A program made the translations under genes and the position numbers. The notes beneath the pieces are model-generated. The model was not told the DNA's origin. It was given only the letters and a program-made list of their open reading frames with translations, and made no database searches. Below are positions 1 to 11,034 of a DNA stretch of 64,000 nt, piece by piece. Source of the stretch: Sciurus carolinensis. Its lineage: Eukaryota; Chordata; Mammalia; Rodentia; Sciuridae. Within the stretch, counting starts at the first letter, position 1. Every line of letters starts with the position of its first letter. The DNA lies in assembly GCF_902686445.1 (NCBI RefSeq), contig NC_062215.1:25256750-25320749 (forward strand). Direction: 5' to 3'.

Positions 1-555
1 ATTCTAAAATTTAAAACCACTCCCAATCAAAATATGACCACTTCAAAGAGTAGGGGATAATTTCAAAGTTAAGACCAAAACAGCTTTTGATACAAACCAC
101 TGCATGTTGCAGAAGCACTAACCTAGTTTCATTCTGAGTGTAGTGTTTGCTGCCCTCAAGAGATCTGCAACTTTCGAACAAGATTTCTTTCATTAAATGC
201 CAGACAAGAGGTGAAGGGTTGGGGGGGTGGGGCGGTTGTCAATGGATCAATACATTTTCTGGCTGCAACATATCTTTACTGAAAGGGAAGAAAAGCACGT
301 TCCCTGTGAACACACACACATCACACTGACAAGTCTCCATTAGTTATTGGTGACACAATCCTAAAATTTTAACACAAAGCTGAATTACAGAATGTGTGGC
401 AATTTAATGACACACTTGTGAGGAGAAAGAACCCTCATCACACAAAATTATTCTTGCCTATTTGCTCCATGGCACAATAATTGCTCAATAATACCTGAGC
501 TGAGAAACAGAAGAAAGACATCTGAATATACAAAAGTTTCTTCCACACAGAATCC

Positions 556-557
<2 letters not shown>

Positions 558-602
<45 letters not shown>
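558..602 (+). repeat. (GT)n microsatellite
   Basis: About 20 GT units abutting the A-rich end of the SINE at 603-777. Confidence 0.95.
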
Positions 603-603
<1 letters not shown>

Positions 604-777
604 GCTGGGGATTGAACCCAGTGCCTCACACATGCTAGGCAAGGGTTACATCCCCAGCCCTTTTTATAATTTTATTTTGTAACATATTCTAAATTGCCCA
701 GGTTGGCCTAGAATTTGGGATTCTCCTGCTTCAGACTCCTTAGCTGGGATTACTGGAGTGCATCACCATGCCAGCTC
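603..777 (-). mobile_element. B1-ID composite SINE
   Basis: The minus-strand ID part (GGGGATTGAACCCAGTGCCT, then CTAGGCAAG) is followed by a diverged B1 part (GCCCAGGTTGGCC). Confidence 0.85.
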
Positions 778-1504
778 TCTACATGGAATTCTTAATCACC
801 TTTCCAAAAATGCCATTCTATATATTGCATAATAACTGCATACTTCAGTAAGGCAAAAGCCCCATTCGTATTTTTGAGTAAACAATATGTTCATTCCACT
901 ATCTCCCTGTAAACTCCAAAGAAGTTACTTTGAGGTTATAAAATAACTAGTAACACTATACACATTAGACATTTAGATTTTAACCGCACTGGAATATTTA
1001 AAAAACGAGCCCATGAGCAGCAAAGGCACCCAGCCCAGGAGGAAGTGAACAGACTCCCAGCCTGCAGACAAATGAGTAGGTGGAGGAAACATTTATGTGT
1101 GGAGATGATTTTTATACATCTTTGTTAATCTAAGAAAACCACAACTCTGCATAATATATGTGCTAAAAATAGATGCAATCAGTTAAAAAACTTAGTAAAT
1201 GTATTGTTTGCTTGCTTGCTTGTTTTTGTTTTAAAATAAATTTGTTATAACCCAAATTCAGTGTGTGGTCAAGGTAACCAAACCAATGATGTGCCCAAAC
1301 CTATTGCCTAGAGACCTGGGGACTTAACTAAGTCTAATTCCCCTTCATCTATGAATGTTGAAGAAAATTTTCAATTAGTGATATGGAGTTTTATTATAAT
1401 ATCTTTAAATATTTTTCCCTTTCCAAAATCAAAGCATTTTCACATGAGTTCACACCAATGCAAATTTTCTAATACCAGTTTTTGGTAATATTTTATTTTA
1501 TTTT

Positions 1505-1695
1505 AGGTACTAGGCATTGAATGCAGGGGTGTTTTACCACTGAGTTACATCCCGGCCCAATTTATTTTATTTTTTGAAACAGGGTCTCTCTAAATTGCTT
1601 AGGGACTAAGTTGCTGAGACTGGCCTTGAACTTGCAGTACTCCTGCCTCAACCTCCTTAGTTGCTGGGACTACAGGTGTGTGACACCATGCCTGA
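1505..1695 (-). mobile_element. B1-ID composite SINE
   Basis: Minus-strand ID end (TACTAGGCATTGAATGCAGG) then B1 (CTGCCTCAACCTCCTTAGTT). Confidence 0.85.
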
Positions 1696-1772
1696 GTTTG
1701 GTGACATTTTAAAGAAATGTGGTTGGAGTAATCAAAGATAGTTTTTTGTTTTTGTTTTTGTTTTTCTTTTTT

Positions 1773-1983
1773 AGTACCAGGCATTGAAACTCAGAGGCGC
1801 TTAACCATTGAGTCACATTCCCAGTCCTTTTTTATATTTTAATTTGAGACAGGGTCTTGTTGAGTTGCTTAGGACCTCCCTAAATTACTAAATAACTGCG
1901 ACTGGCTTTGAACTCACTATCCTCCTGCTTCAGCCTCCTAAGCCACTGAGATTACAGGTGTGCAACATGACAGCACCTGGCTC
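1773..1983 (-). mobile_element. B1-ID composite SINE
   Basis: Minus-strand ID end (GTACCAGGCATTGAAACTCA) then B1 (CAGCCTCCTAAGCCACTGAG); lies just after the copy at 1505 in the same orientation. Confidence 0.85.
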
Positions 1984-2465
1984 AAAGATAGTTTTGATCA
2001 CATAAACATATCCAAGAAATCACTCCTTTCTTCCCAACCCTGTCCTCTAAAAAACACATTTATCTAAATCACAAAGTTCCTGTCAAATAAGTATTAGTCT
2101 CTTTGTGAATGGAGAAAACTAAGTCCCACTGTCTAAACTAATGGAGACTTGTCAGAAGGACTCTTGAGAGAGCAAGAACTCATCACATACAAATAACTGT
2201 TATGTTCTGTTCTCCCTGAGGACAGGTTTTTGAAGTGGAGGTGAGGGTGGTGGTAAGGAACTTACCTAACATTTCTCATTTCTTTACAGTGAACATGTTT
2301 TATTTCTATAGTAAGCAAAACAACTAATCCTAAACTTTAAAAATAAATAAATTCTTCAAACTCATAACGTTCCAATGTATAAGATCACTTGGATGGAAGT
2401 GCTAATGAAAGGAAGTTGAAAAAATACAAACATAGTTTAAGGAATATTTAACATCTACACAAAAT

Positions 2466-2580
2466 AGCCAGGTGTAATGGCACACCTGTACTGTCAGTCA
2501 CTCAGGAAGCTGAGACGGGATCACAAGTTTGAGGTCAGGCTGGGCAATTTAGCGAGACTATCTCAAAAAAAAAAAAAAAA
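2466..2580 (+). mobile_element. B1 monomer
   Basis: GCCAGGTGTAATGGCACACC at the head and a poly(A) tail (2565-2580). Directly opposed by the minus-strand composite at 2583. Confidence 0.85.
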
Positions 2581-2582
2581 AT

Positions 2583-2758
2583 TGGAGATTGAACCCAGGG
2601 ATGCTTTACCACTGAGCTATGTCCCTAGTCCTTTTTATTTTCTTGAGATAGGATCCCACTAAGTTGCTAAGGATCTCACTAAATTGCCAAGACTGGCCTC
2701 AAACTTGCAACGCTCCTGCCTCAGCTTCCCAAGTTACCAGGATTACAGCATGTCCAGG
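2583..2758 (-). mobile_element. B1-ID composite SINE
   Basis: ID end (TGGAGATTGAACCCAGGGAT) then B1. Forms a tail-to-tail inverted pair with 2466-2580. Confidence 0.85.
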
Positions 2759-2779
2759 TTCAAAACAACATTTATAAAA

Positions 2780-2842
2780 AGAGTTGGGGAAGTAGCTCTG
2801 TGATAGAGCAAGGTCCCGATTAGATCCCCAGCACTTCAAACA
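2780..2842 (+). mobile_element. Degenerate ID SINE
   Basis: GTTGGGGAAGTAGCTCTGTG and GATCCCCAGCAC at its ends; the middle is shortened. Confidence 0.6.
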
Positions 2843-2993
2843 ACAAAAGTCCTCTTGCTGGATGAAGTCCTGGTTTATACCTATCTCTCCCAGAGTAACT
2901 GTTAAAAATGTCCCTAAATGGATCATAAATTATATGATGACTATTGATTGAAAAAAACAAACTACTGTTCCTATAGGACCACATGCTTATAAA

Positions 2994-2997
<4 letters not shown>

Positions 2998-3034
<37 letters not shown>
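2998..3034 (+). repeat. (GT)n microsatellite
   Basis: About 18 GT units, abutting a SINE tail as at 558. Confidence 0.95.
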
Positions 3035-3038
<4 letters not shown>

Positions 3039-3207
3039 GGAGGGGGTACTTGGGTTTGAACTCAGGGATGCTCCACCACTGAACTACACCCAGCCTCCCC
3101 ACCTTTTTAAAAAATTTTCAGACAGGGTCTTGCTAATTTGCCAAGGCTAACCTTGAACTTATGATCCTCCTACCTCAGCCTCCCAGCATGTACTACCATG
3201 CCCAATT
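3035..3207 (-). mobile_element. B1-ID composite SINE
   Basis: ID end (TTTGAACTCAGGGATGCTCC) then B1 (CCTACCTCAGCCTCCCAGCA). Confidence 0.85.
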
Positions 3208-3385
3208 GTAAAATGTATATCATTTTAAAGTTTTACCTTTAACTTCATTTTTATTATACATGAGATTTTCTTAAACTACAAAAAACTTGTTTTAGACATT
3301 TATCTCATTTTGGTAAACAACTGTTATATGATAAAATCAAAGATGTTTTCATTAAGTAAAGAGTTCGATTACAAAATGTCTACAT

Positions 3386-3580
3386 CCAGGTACAGGGGCC
3401 CACACCTGTAATCCCAGAGACTTGGGAGGCTGAGACAGGAAGATCACAAGTTAAAAGCCAGCCTCAGCAACTTAGAAGGGCCTTAAGCAACTTAGTGAGA
3501 CTCTGTCTCAAAATAGAAAATAAAAAAGGCTGGGTATCTGGTCAGTGATTAAGTGCCCCTGGGCTCAATCCCCAGTACCA
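3386..3580 (+). mobile_element. B1-ID composite SINE
   Basis: Full composite: B1 head (CACACCTGTAATCCCAGAGA) through an ID end (CTCAATCCCCAGTACC). Inverted relative to 3035-3207. Confidence 0.9.
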
Positions 3581-3679
3581 AAAAATTAAAAATTAAGTAA
3601 ATAAAGTGAATTTTAAAAATCAAAACCTTTGAGACTATGTAAGTTCTTCGAGGGCAGGTAGCTTTGTGTGTGTCAGGAA

Positions 3680-3773
3680 ATTCTCACTATATTGCCCAGG
3701 CTGGCCTCAAATGATCCTCCTGCCTCAGCCTCCTGAGTAGCTGGGACTACAGGTACATGCCACTGTGCACAGC
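3680..3773 (-). mobile_element. B1/7SL-derived SINE monomer
   Basis: ATTGCCCAGGCTGGCCTCAA and CCTCCTGAGTAGCTGGGACT; no ID part. Confidence 0.75.
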
Positions 3774-4429
3774 TTGAAAATTTCTTCCTATAGAAGTATT
3801 GCAGCTAGTAATTGATGAAATTACAGAATTAGATATTATTTTACAATCCCTTATAAAGGAATAAATCTAGGCAAAGTTCACCAAAGGTTTATAACAAAAC
3901 AAAGAGGAAACAATGTCTCACAAAAGAATCATGTGACACTACTTATTAAAAATAACAGTGCCCTAGGCCTCAAAAAAAAAAAAACAAAAAACTGAACCAT
4001 TATCTGTTCAAACCTGTGAATTGAAATATCAACTTACAGGAAATAAAAGGAACTAAGGAACATGTCAAATGACACCCTATGGATACAACTGGCAAAATTC
4101 AGATTGTGGGAAACTATCCAAAAATGACCTGTATTCTACAACAAAAAACTGCGGAGGGTAAGGGGTCGGGGAGCACATGAGACAGCCAGCCTATACATCT
4201 AAAGATACTTACAAATGCATTAACCAATCATTTTTCTTTGGACCCTAATTCAAACAGACTAAAGAAATAATTATGAGTGAAACTGAGAAACAGAAATATT
4301 GACTGAATATTTAATGATATTCAGAAAGTTTTCTAGTATAATAATAGTACTGAAGTTGTCTTCTTAAATTAAAAAACTTATATTTCTAAACAGTATAATA
4401 CGATGCCTGAAGTTGCTTCAAATTAGTTG

Positions 4430-4600
4430 GTGGGAGGGACAGGGTAAGGTAGGTAGTGTAGTGAATGTGGGTCCATATGAACAAGACTGGCCCTATGTAT
4501 TGACATGTTAAACTTGGGAAATGGGTACACTAAGTCCACACTTTTCATTTTACTTTTTTATATTTGAGAATTTCTATAATACAATAAGGGTTGTTTTTTT
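4430..4600 (+). mobile_element. Possible L1 3'-UTR fragment
   Basis: The TTTATATTTGAGAATTTCTA phrase and the preceding sequence resemble an old L1 3' end. Weak. Confidence 0.3.
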
Positions 4601-5574
4601 TTTCCAAAAGCATTATTACTTCCTTTGAAAGATCAAAAATAATTTAGAAACCATAGGACACTATGACAATAGAGAAAAAAATAGCTACAATGAAACCTAA
4701 AGTAATTTTAAATGATTAAGGAATTACAGAGAAAGTTATAAGTGTGACAAACCTTCCATTAAATTTTCTCTTTATACAATTTATATTTCACATCTCATCA
4801 CTTAAGATTAGATTCTAAATAGTAGCAACAATTATATCCCAGATGCTAATTATCTTTTAATTTTTCAGGGACCGACAATGAAATGGAACCAAACACTTGT
4901 CTTCATGTGGAATGTCCAGGTAAATCTGGCCATAGGCAGTTTTAGGTCTACACTGCTCCAGTGCACAGCCAGTTTGCCAGAGCTGGTGTTGAAGCTGCTT
5001 TTTCTCCAGCAGATACATTACACACCTTTGGCTCTCTAGGCCCAGTGAAGGGACAATTATCCAAAGTACCTATATGTTTAAGGGTGAGCAGAAGAACCAG
5101 TCAGATGGTTCTCTAAATCTGCTGTACTATGAGTTAACAAGGATTCTCTTATCCAGTCAGTGTTGTATTGCTGTCACTTAACAGTATGATGATCTGGAAA
5201 ACCAGACGGAAGCACAGCACATCAGTGTACCACTCCCCATTGAATGGAAACCCACCTTCCTTCTCTGGTTTATTCCTTTCACCCTGAATCAACAAGTGCC
5301 GAGTATCTTCAGTTTTAAACTATACATTTGCATATTTTATTATTTCTAAAACAAGAATGCCACATACTTTTCTTCTGTTCTGAGAGATTATTGATTTTTA
5401 AGTTCTTATTTTATGATCAAATCTACAGAAGAACCAATGAAGCACAGTCTCTGAGTGAGGATGCAGGCTTCAAGTTCATTTCTGGCTGCTCTCTTTCCTT
5501 TACCTCAATATTTAATGAGCCAATAAGTTAAGCTTCATTTCTTGAAATTATCCTGTTCTTCATATTTCAATTAC

Positions 5575-6010
5575 TAACGTGAGCCCCAGTTCAGGCCCTC
5601 ATCACCTCCTACCCACACTATTGTAACAGTCTTTCTGCCTCCCTCTTTCAAACCACCCTACACAGAGATCTTCAGAATTTGGATCATGTACTCCCTAGCT
5701 ACAAAACCTTCAGTGGTTTCTAAAGCAATGAAATAAAGTACAATTTAGCAAGGCATTCAAAAGCCTCTACCACCTGAGCCCAACCTCTTCAATCTTGGTT
5801 CCCAAAGTTGTCCTATCCTTCTCACGTAATATCCTCAAGCTATTTATGCGATTTCTCATGCATACCTTGACACTTTCCACCTCTAAAATTTTGTCATTCT
5901 TTCTTCTACCTAAAATGCCTTCCAAACCCCCTGCCACTATAATAAAATCCTAGTCATCCTTTAAGAACTAGTTCCAATGCACCTTTTTCTTGTATGACTG
6001 CCTGCACAGA
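5575..6010 (+). mobile_element. L2 (LINE2) fossil
   Basis: Phrases like CTAGCTACAAAACCTTCAGTGG and CAAGGCATTCAAAAGCCTC, typical of ancient L2. Approximate edges. Confidence 0.55.
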
Positions 6011-6045
6011 AGGGATTTCCCCTCCTAAACTTCCTTTTTGTTGTT

Positions 6046-6166
6046 GTTGTTGGTACTGGGGCTTGAACCAAGGGGCACTAAACTGCTAAGGCTAGCCTTT
6101 GAAGTGATCCTCATGCCTCAGCCCCCAAGTTACTGGGATTACAGGCGTGCGCCACAACACACAGCA
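6046..6166 (-). mobile_element. B1-ID composite SINE, internally deleted
   Basis: GTACTGGGGCTTGAACCAAG then CAGCCCCCAAGTTACTGGGA, after a (TTG)n tail. The junction of the two parts is missing. Confidence 0.8.
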
Positions 6167-6633
6167 CCCCTCCTAAACTTCTGTGACACAGAACTATCAT
6201 CTAACACACAACATCCTGAATTGCACTTGTTTTTCTACAAATAGTATTTCTCCCACTACAGGCTCTCTGAGAGAAAGAAAAGAAATTTATACTTTTTCAT
6301 TACACCTAAAGCAACACTCTGCCCAGAGGCACTCACAAAACACACATGCAAAAGTCAGGACCAGGACCACTTTACTTATTAGCTCATTAGTTCAACTGAC
6401 ATACAGGGCAAATGCCATGGTCTGCCCTCCTCTTTGCCTCTGCAAAAGGAAGATATAATCCAGATCTAGTGTGTATTTTCTCATGAAACTGCCAAGTTAC
6501 TGCTATGTATTTTTGCTTCCTGGAATACATAAAAGGATTTTTTTGGTTTAAAAAAAGTGGTATGCTAATGAAGAAATACTTAGGAGTTCCCTTTAAGCTA
6601 GAAGGAAAAGTGATTTTTAAAAATGCCAATTCC

Positions 6634-6711
6634 TGCTGGGTGTGGTAGCAAAAGCCTATAATCCAAGCAACAGCTCAGTGGTTAATTGACCCTATGTTCA
6701 ATCCCTGGCAC

Positions 6712-6740
<29 letters not shown>
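6634..6740 (+). mobile_element. Deleted B1-ID SINE with 29-base poly(A)
   Basis: B1 head GCTGGGTGTGGTAGC runs into ID end AACAGCTCAGTGGTTAA with the middle missing; uninterrupted A tail 6712-6740. Confidence 0.8.
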
Positions 6741-6743
<3 letters not shown>

Positions 6744-6854
6744 AATTCTTTCCTTCCCTGCCATAAACTAAACTAGGAATGACTTAAATTAATATAGTGA
6801 GTGTGGGTTATGATTTGCCTGGCAAAATTCTTCACATTAGGAAATGTGGAGTGA

Positions 6855-7035
6855 GCCATGCATGGTGGCACAAGCCTGTAATCCTAGTAACTCCACAGGG
6901 TGAGGGAGGAGGATCTCAAGTTCAAAGCTACCCTCCGCAACTTAGTAAGACCCTGTCTTAAAATAAAAAATAAAAAGGTTGTGGATGTGGCTCAATGGTT
7001 TAGTGACTGAGTTCAATCCTTGCTATCAAAAAAAA
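6855..7035 (+). mobile_element. B1-ID composite SINE
   Basis: CATGGTGGCACAAGCCTGTA at the head, ID end GAGTTCAATCCTTGC. Faces the minus-strand copy at 7215. Confidence 0.85.
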
Positions 7036-7214
7036 GTAAAAGTATGGAGTGTAAGGTACCAGTTACTACTACCCTATCTACAATGGCACACTGCCTCAAA
7101 GCCAGCAACTTTTTCTCCTTCAAGAACCACAAAGGTTGTTTGTTTTTTGTGTAGTACTAGGGACGCTGTACTGCTTGACCTACATCCCCCTGCATTTTTT
7201 TTTTTTTTTCGTGA

Positions 7215-7411
7215 TGGGGAGTGGGTACAGGGGATTAAACTCAGGGGTCCTCAACCACTAAGCCACATCCCCAGCCCTGTTTTGTATTTTATTTAGAGAA
7301 AGGTCTCACTGAGTTGCTTGGCACCTCGCTTTTGCTGAGGCTGGCTTTGAACTCGAGATCCTCCCATCTCACCTGCCCCAGCCACTGGATTACAGGTATG
7401 TGCCACCACCC
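7215..7411 (-). mobile_element. B1-ID composite SINE
   Basis: Full length: ID (GGATTAAACTCAGGGGTCCT, CTAAGCCACATCCCCAGCCC) and B1 (GAGTTGCTTGGCACCTCG). Confidence 0.9.
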
Positions 7412-7435
7412 GGTTCCCCTGCCATCTTTATTTTT

Positions 7436-7543
7436 TATTTTGAGGTAGGGTCTTACTAAATTGCCCAGGCTGGACTTTGCCAAGGTTAGCCTTGAACTTG
7501 TGGTCCTCCTGCTTCGACCCCCTGAATGGGTGAGACTACAGGC
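7436..7543 (-). mobile_element. B1 monomer
   Basis: TTGCCCAGGCTGGACTTTGC and later CTTGAACTTGTGGTCCTCCT. Second B1 unit directly following 7215-7411. Confidence 0.75.
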
Positions 7544-7941
7544 TATGGGGAAATTAACAGTGAAACCATCCCGCATAAGACACTCTTCACTACCACTCTC
7601 ACAGTAATGGGCTATTTTCCATGTGCTCCTGGAGATGGGGGCTTGTAACTAAAAAGAGTACAACTGTGCAAGAACCACACTCATAGATGTTATAAATCTC
7701 GTTTCTACAAAGAACACAAAAAGGGCAGGGAAAGCACCTCAGCCCTACCTTAAAATGGCCTTGGGCAGAACTATCTGTGAATGTCAAAAGATAATTTTCA
7801 AAGATATTAATGTCAAAGATAACTTACATTTGTTTAAACAAGTACAGAGATCCAGATACATTATATATAGTGCAAACATATGTATGATATATATTATGAC
7901 TAAAATTAATTTATGCCTTGTCATCTGGCCCCTGTCGTGGC

Positions 7942-8040
7942 AGGCTGAGCCAAAAGACTATGCTGGGCCGGACACTCCAAGAAAAAATTATTCTCAAGGC
8001 CTCAGTTACCACCAAGATATCTATGATTCGCTACCCCTGT
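7942..8040 (+). repeat. Unidentified dispersed repeat, copy 1
   Basis: 99 bases beginning AGGCTGAGCCAAAAGACTAT, nearly identical (about 97%) to 10340-10437. I do not recognise the family. It shows no SINE boxes and is not similar to the neighbouring L1. Confidence 0.8.
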
Positions 8041-8237
8041 CTCCATATACTGGACATCATTTTTGAACACTGAACTATTTGTGAATGCCTTCTGGACATC
8101 TCTTCCAAATATCAGCAAACTCACTTTAACCGAAGTTGTAACAGTACCACCCCTTTACAACTCCCATCTTCAAAACAAACAAAAATCCTGCTCTTTCTGA
8201 ATTCTTAATATAGTCTTTTAAAATTAGCATAGCCTTT

Positions 8238-8443
8238 CAAGAATGGAGGAAGGAGGGACTGTATAGAGGGAAAAGAGGGGTGGGAGGGGTGGGGGGAAGG
8301 AAAAAATAACAATGCATCAAACTTCATTACCCTATGTAAATGTATGATTACACAAATGGTATGCTGTTACTCCATGTACAAACAGAAACAACATGTATCC
8401 CATTTGTTTACAATAAAAATAAATTTTTAAAAAACTGCTAAAA
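8238..8443 (+). mobile_element. 5'-truncated L1 3' end with target-site duplication
   Basis: A G-rich 3'-UTR-like start, a body containing CAACATGTATCCCATTTG, and an AATAAA/A-rich tail. It is flanked by identical 17-base duplications AAATTAGCATAGCCTTT at 8221-8237 and 8444-8460, the mark of an L1 retrotransposition. Confidence 0.75.
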
Positions 8444-8689
8444 AAATTAGCATAGCCTTTATCCTATTGGTTATGAGATTTTTCTTCATTTTTAACATCC
8501 AACATCACCGAGCCTTATTAACTCCATCTTGTAAATATGACTAGAATTTGTTCTCTTATTCCTGCTGTCATGATTTATTCTGGTCTGCTTATTTTCTGGC
8601 CCAGATAGCTTACCTTTAGTACTGTCAGAAGACCACTGCTATAGTCTCCTAGGGCCCTTGTTAGAACTAGACTGTTTGCCACAGACAGA

Positions 8690-8762
8690 TCTGTGTGGAA
8701 AGGCCCAGAGTATGTAATTTAATGGGGTCTCCAGGTAATTTCTGAGGTTGAGAACCTATCCT
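8690..8762 (+). mobile_element. MER5A-like hAT fossil
   Basis: GGCCCAGAGTATGTAATTTA and TTCTGAGGTTGAGAACC resemble the 3' part of the MER5 family. Short and old. Confidence 0.4.
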
Positions 8763-9100
8763 GTCTTCTGTCTTCCTTTGGTACCTCCACCTAGGAAGTC
8801 TCTTTTCTTGTGGGGACCCCGGGAGGGTAGAAAGATTTGCCACAGAAAGGGCTAGCTGACAGCCTTGTAGAAAGCTATCAATTATGAGACTTTTAAATCC
8901 ACAAGTTTTAAATAATAAATATTTCTTCCCCCAAACACATTATAATTTTACCATCTTAAATTGCATCTGGCATACAGTGCTGTCAGTAAAGAATCAAGTT
9001 TGTTCTTTAAACAAACAAAACCAAAACCTGTTTAAAAATAAAATTTAATTTATAAAAAAAATTAACTTATGAACAGGAATTGAAGCTTAAGTATTGAGTT

Positions 9101-9163
9101 TAAAAGCTTGTTTCCAAATAGAAAAAGAGTATTTGTTGAAGACTAATGAAATCTGTTAACTCT
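9101..9163 (+). repeat. Local duplicate, copy 1
   Basis: Shares TTTCCAAATAGAAAAAGA and the following 35 or so bases with 9943-10009, with about ten differences. The family is unknown; it may be part of an old L1 tail. Confidence 0.6.
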
Positions 9164-9689
9164 GAAGTCTAGTTAAGAGTAGTATGTCAATGTAGGTTTC
9201 TTAGTTCTGAGAAACACAATGGTTATGAAAGACTTTATCAATAGGGAAACTGCATAAGGGGTACAAGGCTACCCTCTGAAACTTTTCTATAAATCTAAAT
9301 TATTGAAAAAACATTTTAAAAGAGAATTTACAGTAATACTATAACGAGTCTTAATCACTTTTAAAAGATTTTCTCTGAATTAAAAAAAATTAGGTTGCTT
9401 TATCAGGTGGTTTTTCCCAAAAGTGAGATTTGGTTTTTAATATGTTTTTTAAGCTTTGATATTTTAAACAATGTCAGGTTTACTTGGTAAAGACTATCAA
9501 TTAGCAAGTGGGCTTGGTTTTTCACCAGAATCCATGTACAAACGTGTAAATATGTCTTATGGCGTAAGTCCCAAACTGACAAATGCCAAGATAGCCTGAC
9601 TGTGACATAACTGGCATGGCCAGCTATGGCTCAGACACTATGTGAATACAGAACCACCTGCCTGAGAGCTGTTCAGTGCTATTTTCCTA

Positions 9690-9950
9690 CCTGTAAGGTA
9701 TGTATACTTTAGGACCCAGCCATGGAATTATAGTTATAACTAATTTGCCATTAGGAGTATATAAAAATGTATATATGAGGACATTTATTATAGTATTATC
9801 TATCATAACAAAAAAAAAAAAAACAGAAACAAAAAATGGCCCATATAGACATAGGCATACTATGAAACCATCTGAATTATGATATGGATTTATATTAACT
9901 GACACAGAAATATGTCCACATAGAAAAAAACATTTAAAACATTAAAAGCT
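9690..9950 (+). mobile_element. Old L1 ORF2-end fragment
   Basis: Resembles the degenerate 3' part of L1 (a GGACCCAGCCATGGAATTAT-like stretch, then ATTATCTATCATAACAAAAA). Many substitutions; no frame. Confidence 0.5.
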
Positions 9951-10009
9951 TAATTTGTTTCCAAATAGAAAAAGAATATTTGTGAAGACTAACAAAATTT
10001 GGTAACTCT
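9943..10009 (+). repeat. Local duplicate, copy 2
   Basis: Partner of 9101-9163, same orientation, about 840 bases away. Confidence 0.6.
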
Positions 10010-10339
10010 CAATGGCATCATACAATCTCAATATGCAAAAACCATGAACATACTCATGCCCATGTGCACTCACTGAGAGATGTCTCAGAAGATATGTAAA
10101 GGTGAGGGGGGATACATTTTTCATATTTTTCTATATTCCTTAGTTTTTAAATATGTATTTATAATCTTTCAGAAAAACAAGAATGCTATTAATTCTTAAT
10201 GCTATACAGAAACAATCTGTTTAACACCCAAATAAGACATTAAGGACAGTAACTGTATAATTTTTAAAAAAGTGATTCTTATTAATGACAAATAGCAAAA
10301 TATTTTTTATTAAACTCACTGTAAAATTTAACCCTAGAA

Positions 10340-10437
10340 AGGCTGAGCCAAAAGACTATGCTGGGCCGGACACTCCGAGAAAAAATTATTCTCAAGGCCT
10401 CATTTACCACCAAGATATCTATGATTCGCTACCCTGT
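10340..10437 (+). repeat. Unidentified dispersed repeat, copy 2
   Basis: Differs from the copy at 7942 by two substitutions and one deleted C. It ends directly in the AT-rich array at 10438, while copy 1 continues into other sequence. Confidence 0.8.
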
Positions 10438-10608
10438 ATATATAATATAAAATATAAAAATATATAATATATATAAATATATATTATAATATATAATATA
10501 TTATATATAATTATAATATAATATGATAATATATTATCATATTATAATATAATATATATAAATATATATTATATTTATATATAATAAAATATATATAAAA
10601 TATAAAAA
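10438..10608. repeat. AT-rich (TA)n palindromic array
   Basis: About 170 bases of nearly pure A/T in TATA/ATAATATA units. Contains a perfect 30-base palindrome at 10517-10546 that extends to 42 bases with one mismatched pair (10511-10552). Confidence 0.9.
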
Positions 10609-11034
10609 TATCAGACACCAGTCAAAACACTCTATGGTTGTCAATGTGAACTGCAACATTAGCTATGTAATTTCGGCTTAAAGATATATACAATCACAGT
10701 TTTATTTTAACTCCAAAGGACAAACCATAGATATATATTGGGTTACTTCATATGAATTCCATTTATAAATACATATAGTGCTGATAATCTTTGTACTTTA
10801 ACTGAAAAGATGTCAATAAACTCTTTTGCATAAATAAACACAAATTTCTCCTTCTCTTACCAAGGATTCTTTCTGTATCAATGAATTTGGGAGCTGAGAA
10901 AACTCATAAAACATCCAATATAACCCTATTACATAAAAGACAAGGACATGAGAGCCTCGTCAAAGCTAAAAGACTCCTCTAATGGCAGAACTGGGCCTAA
11001 GTCCCCAGATTCTGATCAAAAGTTCAAAATGAAT

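Noticed and set aside
7755..8066. 103-codon frame containing the peptide shared with 10.3 kb
   Set aside because: The shared peptide reflects the shared DNA repeat; the frame has no start context or flanking conservation to support a protein.
10438..10608. AT-rich array as a replication origin or CRISPR-like array
   Set aside because: Simple TA expansion without unit-spacer structure; no evidence for an origin.
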